DNA from: Nitrospirota bacterium
GTDB lineage: Bacteria; Nitrospirota; Thermodesulfovibrionia; Thermodesulfovibrionales; JdFR-88
NCBI GenBank assembly: GCA_021789215.1
Contig: JAJYJS010000001.1
Location: forward strand, 63,693-127,692
Reading direction: 5' to 3'
DNA length: 64,000 nt
Within the stretch, counting starts at the first letter, position 1. Each line of letters starts with the position of its first letter. The notes under the pieces are model-generated. The model searched no databases. It had not been told where the DNA came from and saw only the letters and a program-made list of their open reading frames with translations. The position numbers and the translations under genes are program-made. This document shows, in pieces, positions 33,078 through 40,405 of the stretch.

Positions 33078-33383
33078 TCACTTCCCCAGCAGCGTAAGCA
33101 GTGTCGAGGAGAGCTTGAACTTCCTTTTTTCCTCCTTCTTGATGGAGGAATACACCTCGCACATCTCGCAGGTGCAATATTTCCTTGCGAAGGTGCCGTA
33201 CACTTCTTCCCAGCTCAGAGTCCCCGCAACCACCCAGCAGGTCCTTCCCGCGTTCATGCCGCCGTGAACGCCGTCAAGCCTGTTTTCAGTTGAGGCGGGG
33301 CATACTCCCTCCCCGGATATATTTTCGCCCCCGGGCTGCCTCCCGCAGTTCTTCAGCTCCCAGCAGTTCATTTTCTTTTTCAT
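33078..33383 (-). CDS. Two-CW domain cysteine-rich protein 3
   Basis: 101 residues. Cysteines are at 7, 13, 28, 49, 70, 72 and 75: Cys57 of copies 1-2 is replaced (TLSWEE) and a new one at 70 gives a CTCEMC cluster. It is therefore the most diverged copy, with a possibly different metal site. ATG 33383 is chosen with GGAGAGG 10 bases upstream; a reading from 33452 adds an implausible 23 residues. It is the first of the three tandem genes leading into dsrABDN and is divergent from ku. Confidence 0.86.
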   Translation of the reverse strand: MKKKMNCWELKNCGRQPGGENISGEGVCPASTENRLDGVHGGMNAGRTCWVVAGTLSWEEVYGTFARKYCTCEMCEVYSSIKKEEKRKFKLSSTLLTLLGK

Positions 33384-33571
33384 TTTGTTTTTACCTCTCC
33401 AAAAAAATCCAGCCTCAACCTTAAATCTACTAAAGCAAAATACCCAAATCAAGACGGTTTTCCATTTATTTTTTTAATGGGCCCAGAAGAAATGTTTTGG
33501 TCCGGAAAAGGGCTTTAAAACCGCGCCGCCGGACGTTTGACCACCCTTTTTTTTGATGATATGTTTTAGCT

Positions 33572-34426
33572 ATGAAGGCCATGTGGAAAGGGAGCATAAG
33601 CTTTGCCCTCATAAGCATCCCGGTTAAGCTCTATCCGGCCACCCACAGGAAGGACATCTCCTTCAAGCTCCTTCACAAGACGGACGCCACTCCCGTCCAG
33701 TATAAAAAGCACTGTCCGGTTGACGATGAAGACCTTTCCTGGGAGGACATCGTACGGGGCTACCAGTACCAGAGGAAAAAATTCGTCGTCATCACGGATG
33801 AGGAGCTTGAAAAAATCCCGGAGCAGGCCTCAAAGACCATCGGCATAGAGGAGTTCATAGATGTTGGGGGTGTCGAGCCCGTCTATTTCGACAAGTCCTA
33901 TTTCCTTGAGCCCGCCCCCGGCGGAGAGCGGCCCTATGTGCTTTTGAGGGAGGCGATGCGCAGGACGGGGAAGGCCGCGCTGGCCCGGTTCACGCTCAAG
34001 GAAAAACAGCACATGAGCGTCATCCGCCTGTATGGGGACGCGCTCCTTCTGAACACCCTCCTCTACCACGACGAGATAGCAAATCCCGTTGAGCTTGCCA
34101 TCCCCTCCGCGCTCAAGCTCAACGAAACGGAGCTTTCGCTTGCCCAGGAGCTCATAAACAGGTTTTCCGGCAGGTTTGAGGCGGAAAAATACAGGGACAC
34201 CTACCGGGAGTCCCTCATGCAGCTTATAAACGCCAAGATAGAGGGCAAGGAGATAAGGATGCCTCCGCCGCCGGAGGGCGCAAAGGTCCTGAGCCTGATG
34301 GATGCGCTCAGAAAGAGCCTTGAAAAGAAGGCGGGCCGGGCCGCGGCGGCCCCCCCAGGCCCCCCCGCGGCGCACAAGGAAAAAAAACCCGAACGGAAGC
34401 GGAAGGCCAGGGCGGCGGCACACTGA
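33572..34426 (+). CDS. ku: Ku protein, non-homologous end joining
   Basis: A 284-residue bacterial Ku homodimer subunit that encircles broken DNA ends. The N terminus MKAMWKGSISFALISIPVKLY is canonical (residues 1-20), followed by ISFKLLHK and KHCPVD. The core beta-barrel ends near 255 and the last 30 residues are a Lys/Arg/Ala/Pro-rich tail, as in Ku proteins that recruit LigD. No ligD is present in the window. Divergent from the two-CW genes; no clear ribosome binding site. Confidence 0.95.
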   Translation: MKAMWKGSISFALISIPVKLYPATHRKDISFKLLHKTDATPVQYKKHCPVDDEDLSWEDIVRGYQYQRKKFVVITDEELEKIPEQASKTIGIEEFIDVGGVEPVYFDKSYFLEPAPGGERPYVLLREAMRRTGKAALARFTLKEKQHMSVIRLYGDALLLNTLLYHDEIANPVELAIPSALKLNETELSLAQELINRFSGRFEAEKYRDTYRESLMQLINAKIEGKEIRMPPPPEGAKVLSLMDALRKSLEKKAGRAAAAPPGPPAAHKEKKPERKRKARAAAH

Positions 34427-34434
34427 GGGGGTTG

Positions 34435-34570
34435 GGACAATAAAAAAACCGTCATTGCGAGCGGAGCAATGTTATTGCAAAGCGAAGCAATCCCGTCTTT
34501 CCGGAGCCAATAGGGGATTGCTTCGCCGGACCGTTCCGGCCTCCTCGCAATGACAATTTTGAAAAACTGC
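34435..34570. repeat. Degenerate MITE-like repeat between ku and the RAM-domain gene
   Basis: Contains GTCATTGCGAGCGGAGCAATG, GCGAAGCAATCCCGTCTTTC, GGGGATTGCTTCG and CTCGCAATGAC, the same building blocks as the 149 bp MITE, arranged as a long imperfect palindrome. Confidence 0.55.
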
Positions 34571-34589
34571 TCCATTAAGGAGGCAGCCT

Positions 34590-34820
34590 ATGAGCAGGGT
34601 CTATCTTCTTGCAAACGTAACGCCCGGAAAGGAGCGCGACATACGGGACACTCTCCGGGGGATAAACGGCATCAAGGATGCGGACGTCATCACCGGCCAG
34701 TACGACATTCTTGTCACCCTCGAAGCCAAGGACACAAACGAGATATTCAACAAGATACTCAAAAAGGTGAGGAAGGTGAGGGGTCTGACAAGGACGGAGA
34801 CCTTCGTGGCAGTGGAGTAA
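34590..34820 (+). CDS. Stand-alone Lrp/AsnC ligand-binding (RAM) domain protein
   Basis: A 76-residue protein consisting only of the alpha-beta RAM domain of Lrp/AsnC regulators: VYLLANVTPGKERDIRDTL, VITGQYDILVTLEAKD and VRGLTRTETFVAVE. The DNA-binding helix-turn-helix is absent, so it probably senses an amino acid and acts through a partner. AAGGAGG precedes the ATG. Neighbours (Ku, Toprim) give no pathway. Confidence 0.88.
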   Translation: MSRVYLLANVTPGKERDIRDTLRGINGIKDADVITGQYDILVTLEAKDTNEIFNKILKKVRKVRGLTRTETFVAVE

Positions 34821-34923
34821 GAAAGGGGGCGCCATTCAGCTTTCTCTCCGGGCGGACGCGGGGCGCATTCCTGTATAATAAAAGCGGAGGCGCCTGAAAC
34901 AGGAAAAATTTTTTCCCCCGGCC

Positions 34924-35448
34924 ATGAGCTCAAGAAAACCGAATAAATCCGGCCCTTACGGGAAAAAGCATTCCGGGCGGCCAAGGACGGACAGGTCCGG
35001 CCAGCAGAGGATACTTTCCCCCGCCATGGATATGGAAAGGGCTGAGAGGCTGCGAGAGGTGCTCTCCGGGCTGGCGGAGATAAACAGGCTCGTCCCAGTG
35101 GTGGTGGAGGGGAAAAAGGACGCCCGCGCGCTTTCCTCCCTGGGCTTCGACGGCAAGATAATAACCCTGCACAGCGGCAAGGGTATGTACGAGTTCTCCG
35201 AGGAGCTGAACGACAACTACGACAAACTCGTCCTCCTGCTGGACTGGGACGAAAAGGGCGAACAGCTTACCAGGACCCTTGAACAGTACCTGAAGGGCCG
35301 CTGGGAGGAGTTCTCCCCTCTCCGGGAGATGATAAAGGCAATCTGCCAGAAGGACATCAAGGACATAGAGGGCATCCCCTCGCTTTTAAAAAGGCTTGAG
35401 GGTTTTGCCGGGGCAAACAGCATTGAGAGAACTGGGCAGCAGGGCTGA
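34924..35448 (+). CDS. Toprim-domain protein
   Basis: A 174-residue protein with a basic, disordered first 35 residues and a central Toprim fold: VVVEGKKDARAL provides the conserved glutamate and LLLDWDEKGEQL the DxD metal site. Such small Toprim proteins occur as RNase M5-like nucleases or primase-like factors. The rest shows KDIKDIEGIPSLLKRLE. A precise role cannot be assigned. It overlaps the YraN reading frame at its 3' end. Confidence 0.78.
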   Translation: MSSRKPNKSGPYGKKHSGRPRTDRSGQQRILSPAMDMERAERLREVLSGLAEINRLVPVVVEGKKDARALSSLGFDGKIITLHSGKGMYEFSEELNDNYDKLVLLLDWDEKGEQLTRTLEQYLKGRWEEFSPLREMIKAICQKDIKDIEGIPSLLKRLEGFAGANSIERTGQQG

Positions 35449-35767
35449 GGACAGGGCGGCGGACTTCCTCAGGAAGCGGGGGCTTAAAATCCTCCACAGG
35501 AACTACCGCCTGCGCCAGGCGGAGATAGACATCATAGCCCAGGACGGCCCCGCCATCGTCTTCGTGGAGGTGAAGGCCCGCAGGGGCAGCTCCTTCGGAA
35601 GCCCCTCCGAGGCCGTGGACTCGAGGAAACAGAAAAAGATAAGGGAGGCCGCGCTGCACTACCTTGCCACCCATAAGGCCTCGGAGGACGCCCCCGCCCG
35701 CTTCGATGTGATAGCCATAGGGCCTGAAGGGATAGAGCACATAATGGACGCCTTCGAGGCGGACTGA
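35396..35767 (+). CDS. YraN/UPF0102-family nuclease-like protein
   Basis: A protein of up to 123 residues with the conserved LGSRAEDRAADFLRKRG, ILHRNYR, EIDIIAQDG and FVEVKARR motifs of the UPF0102 family, a PD-(D/E)xK-type fold (D, ExK in EVKAR). The start is uncertain: TTG 35396 opens the frame, but the family usually begins near LGxxGE, making TTG 35423 more natural. Function is unknown; nuclease activity is inferred from the fold. Confidence 0.88.
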   Translation: MRVLPGQTALRELGSRAEDRAADFLRKRGLKILHRNYRLRQAEIDIIAQDGPAIVFVEVKARRGSSFGSPSEAVDSRKQKKIREAALHYLATHKASEDAPARFDVIAIGPEGIEHIMDAFEAD

Positions 35768-35855
35768 ACCCGCCGCGGCAATTTGCTTTTAGACTCCCCC
35801 CTGTGCTATAAATGGATAGCAGTTTCTCCTTGCTCCCGGAGATTGAAGCGGGGGC

Positions 35856-35880
35856 TATGGCCGCCCTTGGCGGCCCCATA
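35856..35880 (+). promoter_or_regulatory. Candidate S6:S18 ribosomal protein leader hairpin
   Basis: TATGG-CCGCC-CTT-GGCGG-CC-CCATA folds into a stem with a two-cytosine bulge, ending 5 bases before AAGGAGG (35886-35892) of rpsF. The known S6:S18 leader is a bulged hairpin upstream of rpsF bound by the S6-S18 complex. Position and shape fit; the exact conserved bulge has not been aligned. Confidence 0.45.
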
Positions 35881-35903
35881 ACCACAAGGAGGTTGTTATC
35901 AAG

Positions 35904-36254
35904 GTGAATTATTACGAAAACTCCGTAATCCTCGACGAAACCCTCTCCGAGGAAGGCCTGCGCCAGGCAATCGAGAAGATCAAGTCCGTGATGCAGGAAG
36001 CCGGCGCCCAGGTCATCAAGGCCGATGAGTGGGGCGTGAGAAAGCTCGCATACGAGCTTAACAAGCACAAGAAGGGTTTTTACGTTTTGTTCCTGTTCAA
36101 GGCCCCCTCCTCCGCAATCAAAAAGCTTGAGGAACTCTATAAGGTTTTTGATCCCGTGATGAAGTTCATGGTCATAAAGCTTGAGGGCAAACAGGTGAAG
36201 GCGGTGGAGGCCTCTTTGCAGGCTGCGGCCGCGGCTGAACAGACAAAGGCCTGA
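35904..36254 (+). CDS. rpsF: 30S ribosomal protein S6
   Basis: A 116-residue S6 (YYENSVILDETLSEEG; VRKLAYELNKHKKGFYVLF). It binds S18 and 16S rRNA in the platform. The start is GTG 35904 with AAGGAGG 11 bases upstream. The C-terminal tail is alanine-rich. First gene of rpsF-ssb-rpsR, probably autoregulated through the leader hairpin just upstream. Confidence 0.96.
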   Translation: MNYYENSVILDETLSEEGLRQAIEKIKSVMQEAGAQVIKADEWGVRKLAYELNKHKKGFYVLFLFKAPSSAIKKLEELYKVFDPVMKFMVIKLEGKQVKAVEASLQAAAAAEQTKA

Positions 36255-36257
36255 CGC

Positions 36258-36665
36258 GTGTTCAATAAGGTAATACTCGCAGGCAACCTGACGAAAGACC
36301 CGGAACTGAGGTACAGCGCCCAGGGCACCCCTATATGCAGCTTCAAGCTGGCGGTGAACTCCAGGTTCAAGACCGGCGACAAGGAAGAGGTGCTGTTCAT
36401 AGACGTGGTGGTCTTCGGCAAGCAGGCGGAGCCATGCAGCCAGTACCTCTCCAAGGGCAAGGCCGCGCTGGTGGAGGGAAGGCTGCGCGAAAGGCGCTGG
36501 GAATACGAGGGGCAGCAGAAGTACAAGATGGAGGTGCTGGCCCAGTCGGTGCAGTTCCTGGGAGGCGGGGGCAAGCGCCAGCAGGCGGACACGCACGAGG
36601 CGGGCGGCACGGACGAGCCTTCTTATGCGCCGCCTTCGGACGACATCCCGGACGAGCCGTTTTGA
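36258..36665 (+). CDS. ssb: Single-stranded DNA-binding protein
   Basis: A 135-residue SSB. The OB fold begins MFNKVILAGNLTKDPELRY and includes FKLAVNSRF and VEGRLRERRWEY. The C-terminal acidic tip DDIPDEPF that recruits partner proteins is intact. GTG start at 36258, 3 bases after rpsF. The rpsF-ssb-rpsR order is classical. Confidence 0.96.
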   Translation: MFNKVILAGNLTKDPELRYSAQGTPICSFKLAVNSRFKTGDKEEVLFIDVVVFGKQAEPCSQYLSKGKAALVEGRLRERRWEYEGQQKYKMEVLAQSVQFLGGGGKRQQADTHEAGGTDEPSYAPPSDDIPDEPF

Positions 36666-36718
36666 TTGAAAAGACTTTTTCATTTTAAAAAGAAAGAAAT
36701 CTCAAGGAGGATATAGAG

Positions 36719-36943
36719 TTGCAGAGGAAATTCACTCACAGAAGAAAGTTTTGCAGGTTTTGCGCTGACAAGACCGAGTTCATAGACTACAAGGACTTGA
36801 AAGGGCTCAGGAGCTACGTCACGGAGCGCGGCAAGCTCCTGCCCAGGAGGATGACAGGCACCTGCGCCCTCCACCAGAGGGAGTTGACAACCGCGGTCAA
36901 GCGGGCAAGGAACATCGCCCTGCTGCCCTTTGTCGAAAAATGA
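36719..36943 (+). CDS. rpsR: 30S ribosomal protein S18
   Basis: A 74-residue S18 with FCRFC near the N terminus, [23 protein letters not shown] and [10 protein letters not shown]. The start is TTG 36719, with AAGGAGG at 36704-36710 giving an 8-base spacing. It overlaps the first DUF507 gene by 4 bases, whereas rplI usually follows here. Confidence 0.96.
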   Translation: MQRKFTHRRKFCRFCADKTEFIDYKDLKGLRSYVTERGKLLPRRMTGTCALHQRELTTAVKRARNIALLPFVEK

Positions 36944-37221
36944 GGATCCCCAAGACATGGGTAAGGCCCATGACGGAGCGGATAATAAAAGAGCTCCTGA
37001 AGGAGGGCCTTGTCGAGTCTGCCGTGCCGCTTGAGACCCTCGTGAACGAGGCCGAGGCCATCATCACGGACGAGCTTACGGTTGAGGACAGGTTGAACGA
37101 TGAAGTGCGGAACATCCTTAAAAAATTCGAGGCCGACATAGAGAAGGGCAGGCTCGATTACAAAAAGATGTTCGACCTCACGAAACAGAAACTCGTAAAG
37201 GAAAGGAACATCGTCATCTGA
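36940..37221 (+). CDS. DUF507 family protein, first copy
   Basis: A 93-residue protein with the DUF507 pattern: [17 protein letters not shown], a [13 protein letters not shown] segment and a final [18 protein letters not shown]. Highly charged and helical, with no signal or membrane segment. It overlaps rpsR by 4 bases and the second copy by one base (TGATG), so translation is coupled to a ribosomal operon. Function is unknown. Confidence 0.82.
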   Translation: MRIPKTWVRPMTERIIKELLKEGLVESAVPLETLVNEAEAIITDELTVEDRLNDEVRNILKKFEADIEKGRLDYKKMFDLTKQKLVKERNIVI

Positions 37222-37508
37222 TGCTCTCCGATGACAAGATAAGCCATCTCTCACACATCCTCCTGCGGGGTCTGATCGAAAAGAAGCTCGTAATCCTCAA
37301 GGGCGACGAGCCCTCCGCCAGAAAGGCGATAAAAAAGGCCATCTCCACAGAGGTCAAGCTCGGAGAACATCTGGACGTCTCGGTCAGGAAAAAGCTCCAG
37401 TCCTATTCCCGCAAGATAGTCGAGGGGAGCCCCGAATGGGACATCCTCTACAGGAAGTTCTATCAGGAAGAGGAGATGAAGAGAGGACGGGCGGAGGGGC
37501 AGCTGTAA
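37221..37508 (+). CDS. DUF507 family protein, second copy
   Basis: A 95-residue paralog of the preceding gene. ISHLSHILLRGLIEKKLV, VRKKLQSYSRKIVEGSPEWD and LYRKFYQEEEMKRGR follow the same helical layout. Tandem DUF507 pairs occur in delta-proteobacterial and related genomes, which is consistent with the inferred lineage. The function is unknown. Its 3' end is overlapped by the GGDEF gene. Confidence 0.82.
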   Translation: MLSDDKISHLSHILLRGLIEKKLVILKGDEPSARKAIKKAISTEVKLGEHLDVSVRKKLQSYSRKIVEGSPEWDILYRKFYQEEEMKRGRAEGQL

Positions 37509-39415
37509 AAAGGCTTCTTTTTGTGGCGCCTGGAGTGCTTTGGGCAGGGCTGATGAGCCCCCTTTCGTTTAGGCACCCCGCCCTCTGGCTGATTTGCTCC
37601 ACGATAATATCGCTTGCCTTCCTTGCTGGCACGCTTAAACAAAAAAAACCCGGATACAAGGCGGGGCTTTTCTGCTGCCTGGCCCTGCTTCTGGCCGGGC
37701 TGTCGCTTCTCTTCCGCGAGTCCATAAGGTTCCTCCTGCTCCCGCTTGCGGTGGCCGTAACATCCTTTTTCGGCCCGGAGGTGTTTCTGCCCCTCTGGGG
37801 CGCGCTGCCCGTTGTTGAGGCAAAGAGGATATTTCTGCTCCACCAGTACGGAGACATCCTTTTTGTGCTCTCCGCGGCGGGCTCGGCCGCGGTCGCGTAT
37901 GTTTCCCTCAGGCACTTCAAGGCAAAGACAATAGAGCTCCGGCAAAAGCTGAACACCATCCGGGAGGACCCTCCGGGCGTTTCCTCCGGCGGTCTGGACC
38001 TGAAGGAGGCCGCCGAAACGGAGCTGCGCTCCGCCCTGAACCTGGCAAAACACATACTGGGGGCCGGTTCGGCAAGCCTTTTTCAGGCTGGCGCGGACGA
38101 GCTTTCGCTTAGGTGCTCAACGGCCAGAAACCCGAGGGTCTCCGGCGAGGGCCTGATTAGGCTCTGCTATAAAAAGAGGCAGCCCGTTGCCATCGGCAAT
38201 ATAAAGGAGCGGGACCACAATCCGGGCTATTCCCATGAGGAGGAGATACGCTCCATGACGGCCTCGCCCCTCATGGACGGAGACATCGTCATCGGCGTGC
38301 TGGCCGCGGACAGCCCCCGGCCGGATGCGTTTGCGGCCATGGACACGGCCGCGCTTTCGGCCCTCTCCCTGCTCTTTGCGGGGATGCTCAAGAGACAGCG
38401 CGTGCATGGCGAGATGGACAGGAACCTGAGGGGGTTCGAGGTATTCAGGGACGAGAGCTCCATGCTGCTCAAGACGCTCGATACCAGGGCCATAGCGCAG
38501 GAATCCGTTCGCGCGGCGATGAGGATAGCCCCGGCCATGGGCGCGGCCCTCTTCCTGATAGAAAACGATTTTTTCGAGCTTAAAAGCCTGGCGGGCATCC
38601 GGGAGCCGGGGAAAAAGCGCTTCCAGAGCCTGCGCGGAAGCCTGGCCGGCAACGCCATGAAACACGATGCGGAACCCCTCTATCTTTCGGACATAAGGGA
38701 CTACTCGCTGCCCGCCCTGCCGTTTGATGCCGGGCACATAAAGGCCGTGCTGATGCAGCCCCTTGTCTACGAGGACGAGATGCTGGGGGTCCTCGCGATG
38801 GTCTCGGACAGGACGAACCCCCTTACTGTCTACCAGATAGAGCTTATAAGGATGCTCTCCAACCAGCTCTCCGTGATGCTCTCCCGCGCAATCCTCCACG
38901 AACGCATACGGCTCATGGCGACAACCGACGGCCTCACGGGGCTTTACAACCACAGGCACTTCCAGGAACGCCTCGCCGGGGAGTTCAAAAGGCTCTCCCG
39001 CCATCCGCGGCCGCTTTCCCTCCTGCTCGTGGACATAGACTTCTTCAAGAAGGTGAACGACACGTACGGCCATCCGGCTGGCGACGCCGTCCTGAAGCTT
39101 GTGGCCTCCATTATCAAAGGCATAGCGCGTGACACGGACATCCCCGCCCGTTACGGCGGCGAGGAGTTCGCGGCCCTGCTCATGGACACAGACAAGGCGG
39201 GCGCGGCCCAGCTTGCCGAAAGGCTTCGCAGGACCATCGCGGAAACGCCCTTCCCGATAGACGGAGGAAACCGGAAAACACTCTCCGTGTCGGTGAGCAT
39301 CGGGGTGGCCTCATTCCCCGCGGACGCGAAGACAAAAGAGGCGCTGATAGAGGCCGCGGACAAGGCGCTGTACAGGGCCAAGCACGAAGGCAGAAACCGC
39401 GTGGTACTGTCCTGA
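37436..39415 (+). CDS. Membrane GAF-GGDEF diguanylate cyclase
   Basis: Up to 659 residues. Several N-terminal helices (about residues 25-160) are followed by a helical linker, two GAF-like regions (about 195-320 and 335-490) and a C-terminal GGDEF domain. The active site reads ARYGGEEFAALL and an inhibitory RxxD (RDTD) stands five residues before GGEEF, so it should make cyclic di-GMP with product inhibition. The start is uncertain: ATG 37436 overlaps DUF507 by 73 bases; GTG 37522 is an alternative that trims the first helix. A PilZ protein at 52524 is a possible effector. Confidence 0.92.
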   Translation: MGHPLQEVLSGRGDEERTGGGAAVKRLLFVAPGVLWAGLMSPLSFRHPALWLICSTIISLAFLAGTLKQKKPGYKAGLFCCLALLLAGLSLLFRESIRFLLLPLAVAVTSFFGPEVFLPLWGALPVVEAKRIFLLHQYGDILFVLSAAGSAAVAYVSLRHFKAKTIELRQKLNTIREDPPGVSSGGLDLKEAAETELRSALNLAKHILGAGSASLFQAGADELSLRCSTARNPRVSGEGLIRLCYKKRQPVAIGNIKERDHNPGYSHEEEIRSMTASPLMDGDIVIGVLAADSPRPDAFAAMDTAALSALSLLFAGMLKRQRVHGEMDRNLRGFEVFRDESSMLLKTLDTRAIAQESVRAAMRIAPAMGAALFLIENDFFELKSLAGIREPGKKRFQSLRGSLAGNAMKHDAEPLYLSDIRDYSLPALPFDAGHIKAVLMQPLVYEDEMLGVLAMVSDRTNPLTVYQIELIRMLSNQLSVMLSRAILHERIRLMATTDGLTGLYNHRHFQERLAGEFKRLSRHPRPLSLLLVDIDFFKKVNDTYGHPAGDAVLKLVASIIKGIARDTDIPARYGGEEFAALLMDTDKAGAAQLAERLRRTIAETPFPIDGGNRKTLSVSVSIGVASFPADAKTKEALIEAADKALYRAKHEGRNRVVLS

Positions 39416-39434
39416 GAAGGCAAGAAAAGGAAAG

Positions 39435-39507
39435 TGGACGGTAAGGGATTCGAACCCTCGACCCCCACGTTGCGAACGTGGTGCTCTCCCAGCTGAGCTA
39501 ACCGCCC
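39435..39507 (-). tRNA. tRNA-Ala (anticodon CGC)
   Basis: A 73-base cloverleaf on the minus strand: acceptor GGGCGGT/ACCGTCC with the G3-U70 pair diagnostic of alanine tRNA, D stem GCTC/GAGC, anticodon stem CCACG/CGTGG with loop TTCGCAA, and T arm GAGGG-TTCGAAT-CCCTT. CCA is not encoded. Its 5' end lies one base after the stop codon of the cytochrome gene on the same strand, so it may be processed from that transcript. Confidence 0.96.
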
Positions 39508-39508
39508 T

Positions 39509-39895
39509 TCAGTATTCCTTATGACAGCCCCTGCAAAGGCTGACTTCGTCAATTCTTAACATTTTACCATATTTGCCCCCGTGAGGGTCATGGCAGGTTA
39601 TGCAGGTCATCTTCCCGCCGGCAAGGGGCAGCCCGCCCACGGCAAAGGGCGGCGCGACGTCCACCACGTGCTCCGTCGCGCCGCGCCTGCCGGGGTGGCA
39701 GTCCAGGCAGAGCCGGGAAAGCGGCTTCTTCAGGCCCATGCCCCCGCCCATAGCGTGCGGGAGGTGGCAGGTGTTGCAGGCCCTCATGATTTCAGGGATT
39801 TTTCCCTCCGGCTTTTTCCTCTCCGCCCCGGCATGGACGAGGAGCGCGGGAATGAAAGCCAGCAAAAAAGCCGGTATTAAGGAAAGCTTTTTCAT
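39509..39895 (-). CDS. Small periplasmic tetraheme c-type cytochrome (doubled CXXCH type)
   Basis: A 128-residue secreted protein: signal peptide about residues 1-23, then four CXXCH heme sites at 40-44, 63-67, 98-102 and 121-125. Spacing and the HLPH/HDPH segments match the doubled-CXXCH family of electron carriers. It should act in periplasmic electron transfer for anaerobic respiration. ATG 39895 is chosen because the signal peptide starts there; the longer frame upstream is not credible. No good ribosome binding site. It directly abuts tRNA-Ala. Confidence 0.88.
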   Translation of the reverse strand: MKKLSLIPAFLLAFIPALLVHAGAERKKPEGKIPEIMRACNTCHLPHAMGGGMGLKKPLSRLCLDCHPGRRGATEHVVDVAPPFAVGGLPLAGGKMTCITCHDPHGGKYGKMLRIDEVSLCRGCHKEY

Positions 39896-40069
39896 GACGT
39901 GCTGATTGATTTTTTCACAACGGGGCGAGATTTGCAAGGGATTGCGCGGAAAAGGAACGATATCTTTTTGTGCCTCCGGCGCAGAAAAAAAACCTCTTCG
40001 AACTCGCGTGGTACATAGTCTGCGCTCTACGCTAAGATTTTCCCTGTACACTGAAATTTTCAAATTTGT

Positions 40070-40183
40070 TATAATTCCGCAGGTTACACTGGAAATTTGC
40101 GGATGGGAAACTGTAAAGAAGAATTCGACAACTTGAAGTCACAATCTGTGTGGCTTGCGCCGTGTTGCTATGATTCAACGTAA
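40070..40183 (+). other. Promoter-like TATAAT and short ORF, probable decayed gene start
   Basis: A perfect TATAAT (40070-40075) precedes an ORF of 26 codons (ATG 40103 to TAA 40183) that reads MGNCKEEFDNLKSQ and so on. The -35 is weak. The segment 39896-40248 is AT-richer than its surroundings and may be a remnant of acquired DNA. No family is recognised, and translation is unproven. Confidence 0.25.
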
Positions 40184-40248
40184 AAGGAAGACAAGTGAAA
40201 TGTCCCCGGAATCAGGCCCCCCTTTTATTCCTTTATTCCTTTTAAGCA

Positions 40249-40397
40249 CTAGCAGGTTGCTGAAAAACTGTTTCGGCTGTCATTGCGAGCGGAGCGAAGC
40301 AATCACGTCTTTAGAAAAATCGATTACTTATGAGATTGCTTCGTCGCTTGCGCTCCTCGCAATGACCAAAATGAGGACTTTTTCAGCATCCTGCTAG
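40249..40397. mobile_element. 149 bp MITE, copy A
   Basis: Ends CTAGCAGGTTGCTGAAAAA and its near-complement (TTTTTCAGCATCCTGCTAG) bound a 149 bp palindromic element with internal TCATTGCGAG...CTCGCAATGA arms. Copy B at 53342-53489, in opposite orientation, differs at only about five positions, so the family moved recently. Both have CTAG at each tip, consistent with a 4-base or TA target duplication. It sits immediately before the GGAG of the next gene. Confidence 0.8.
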
Positions 40398-40405
40398 GAG
40401 CGTCC

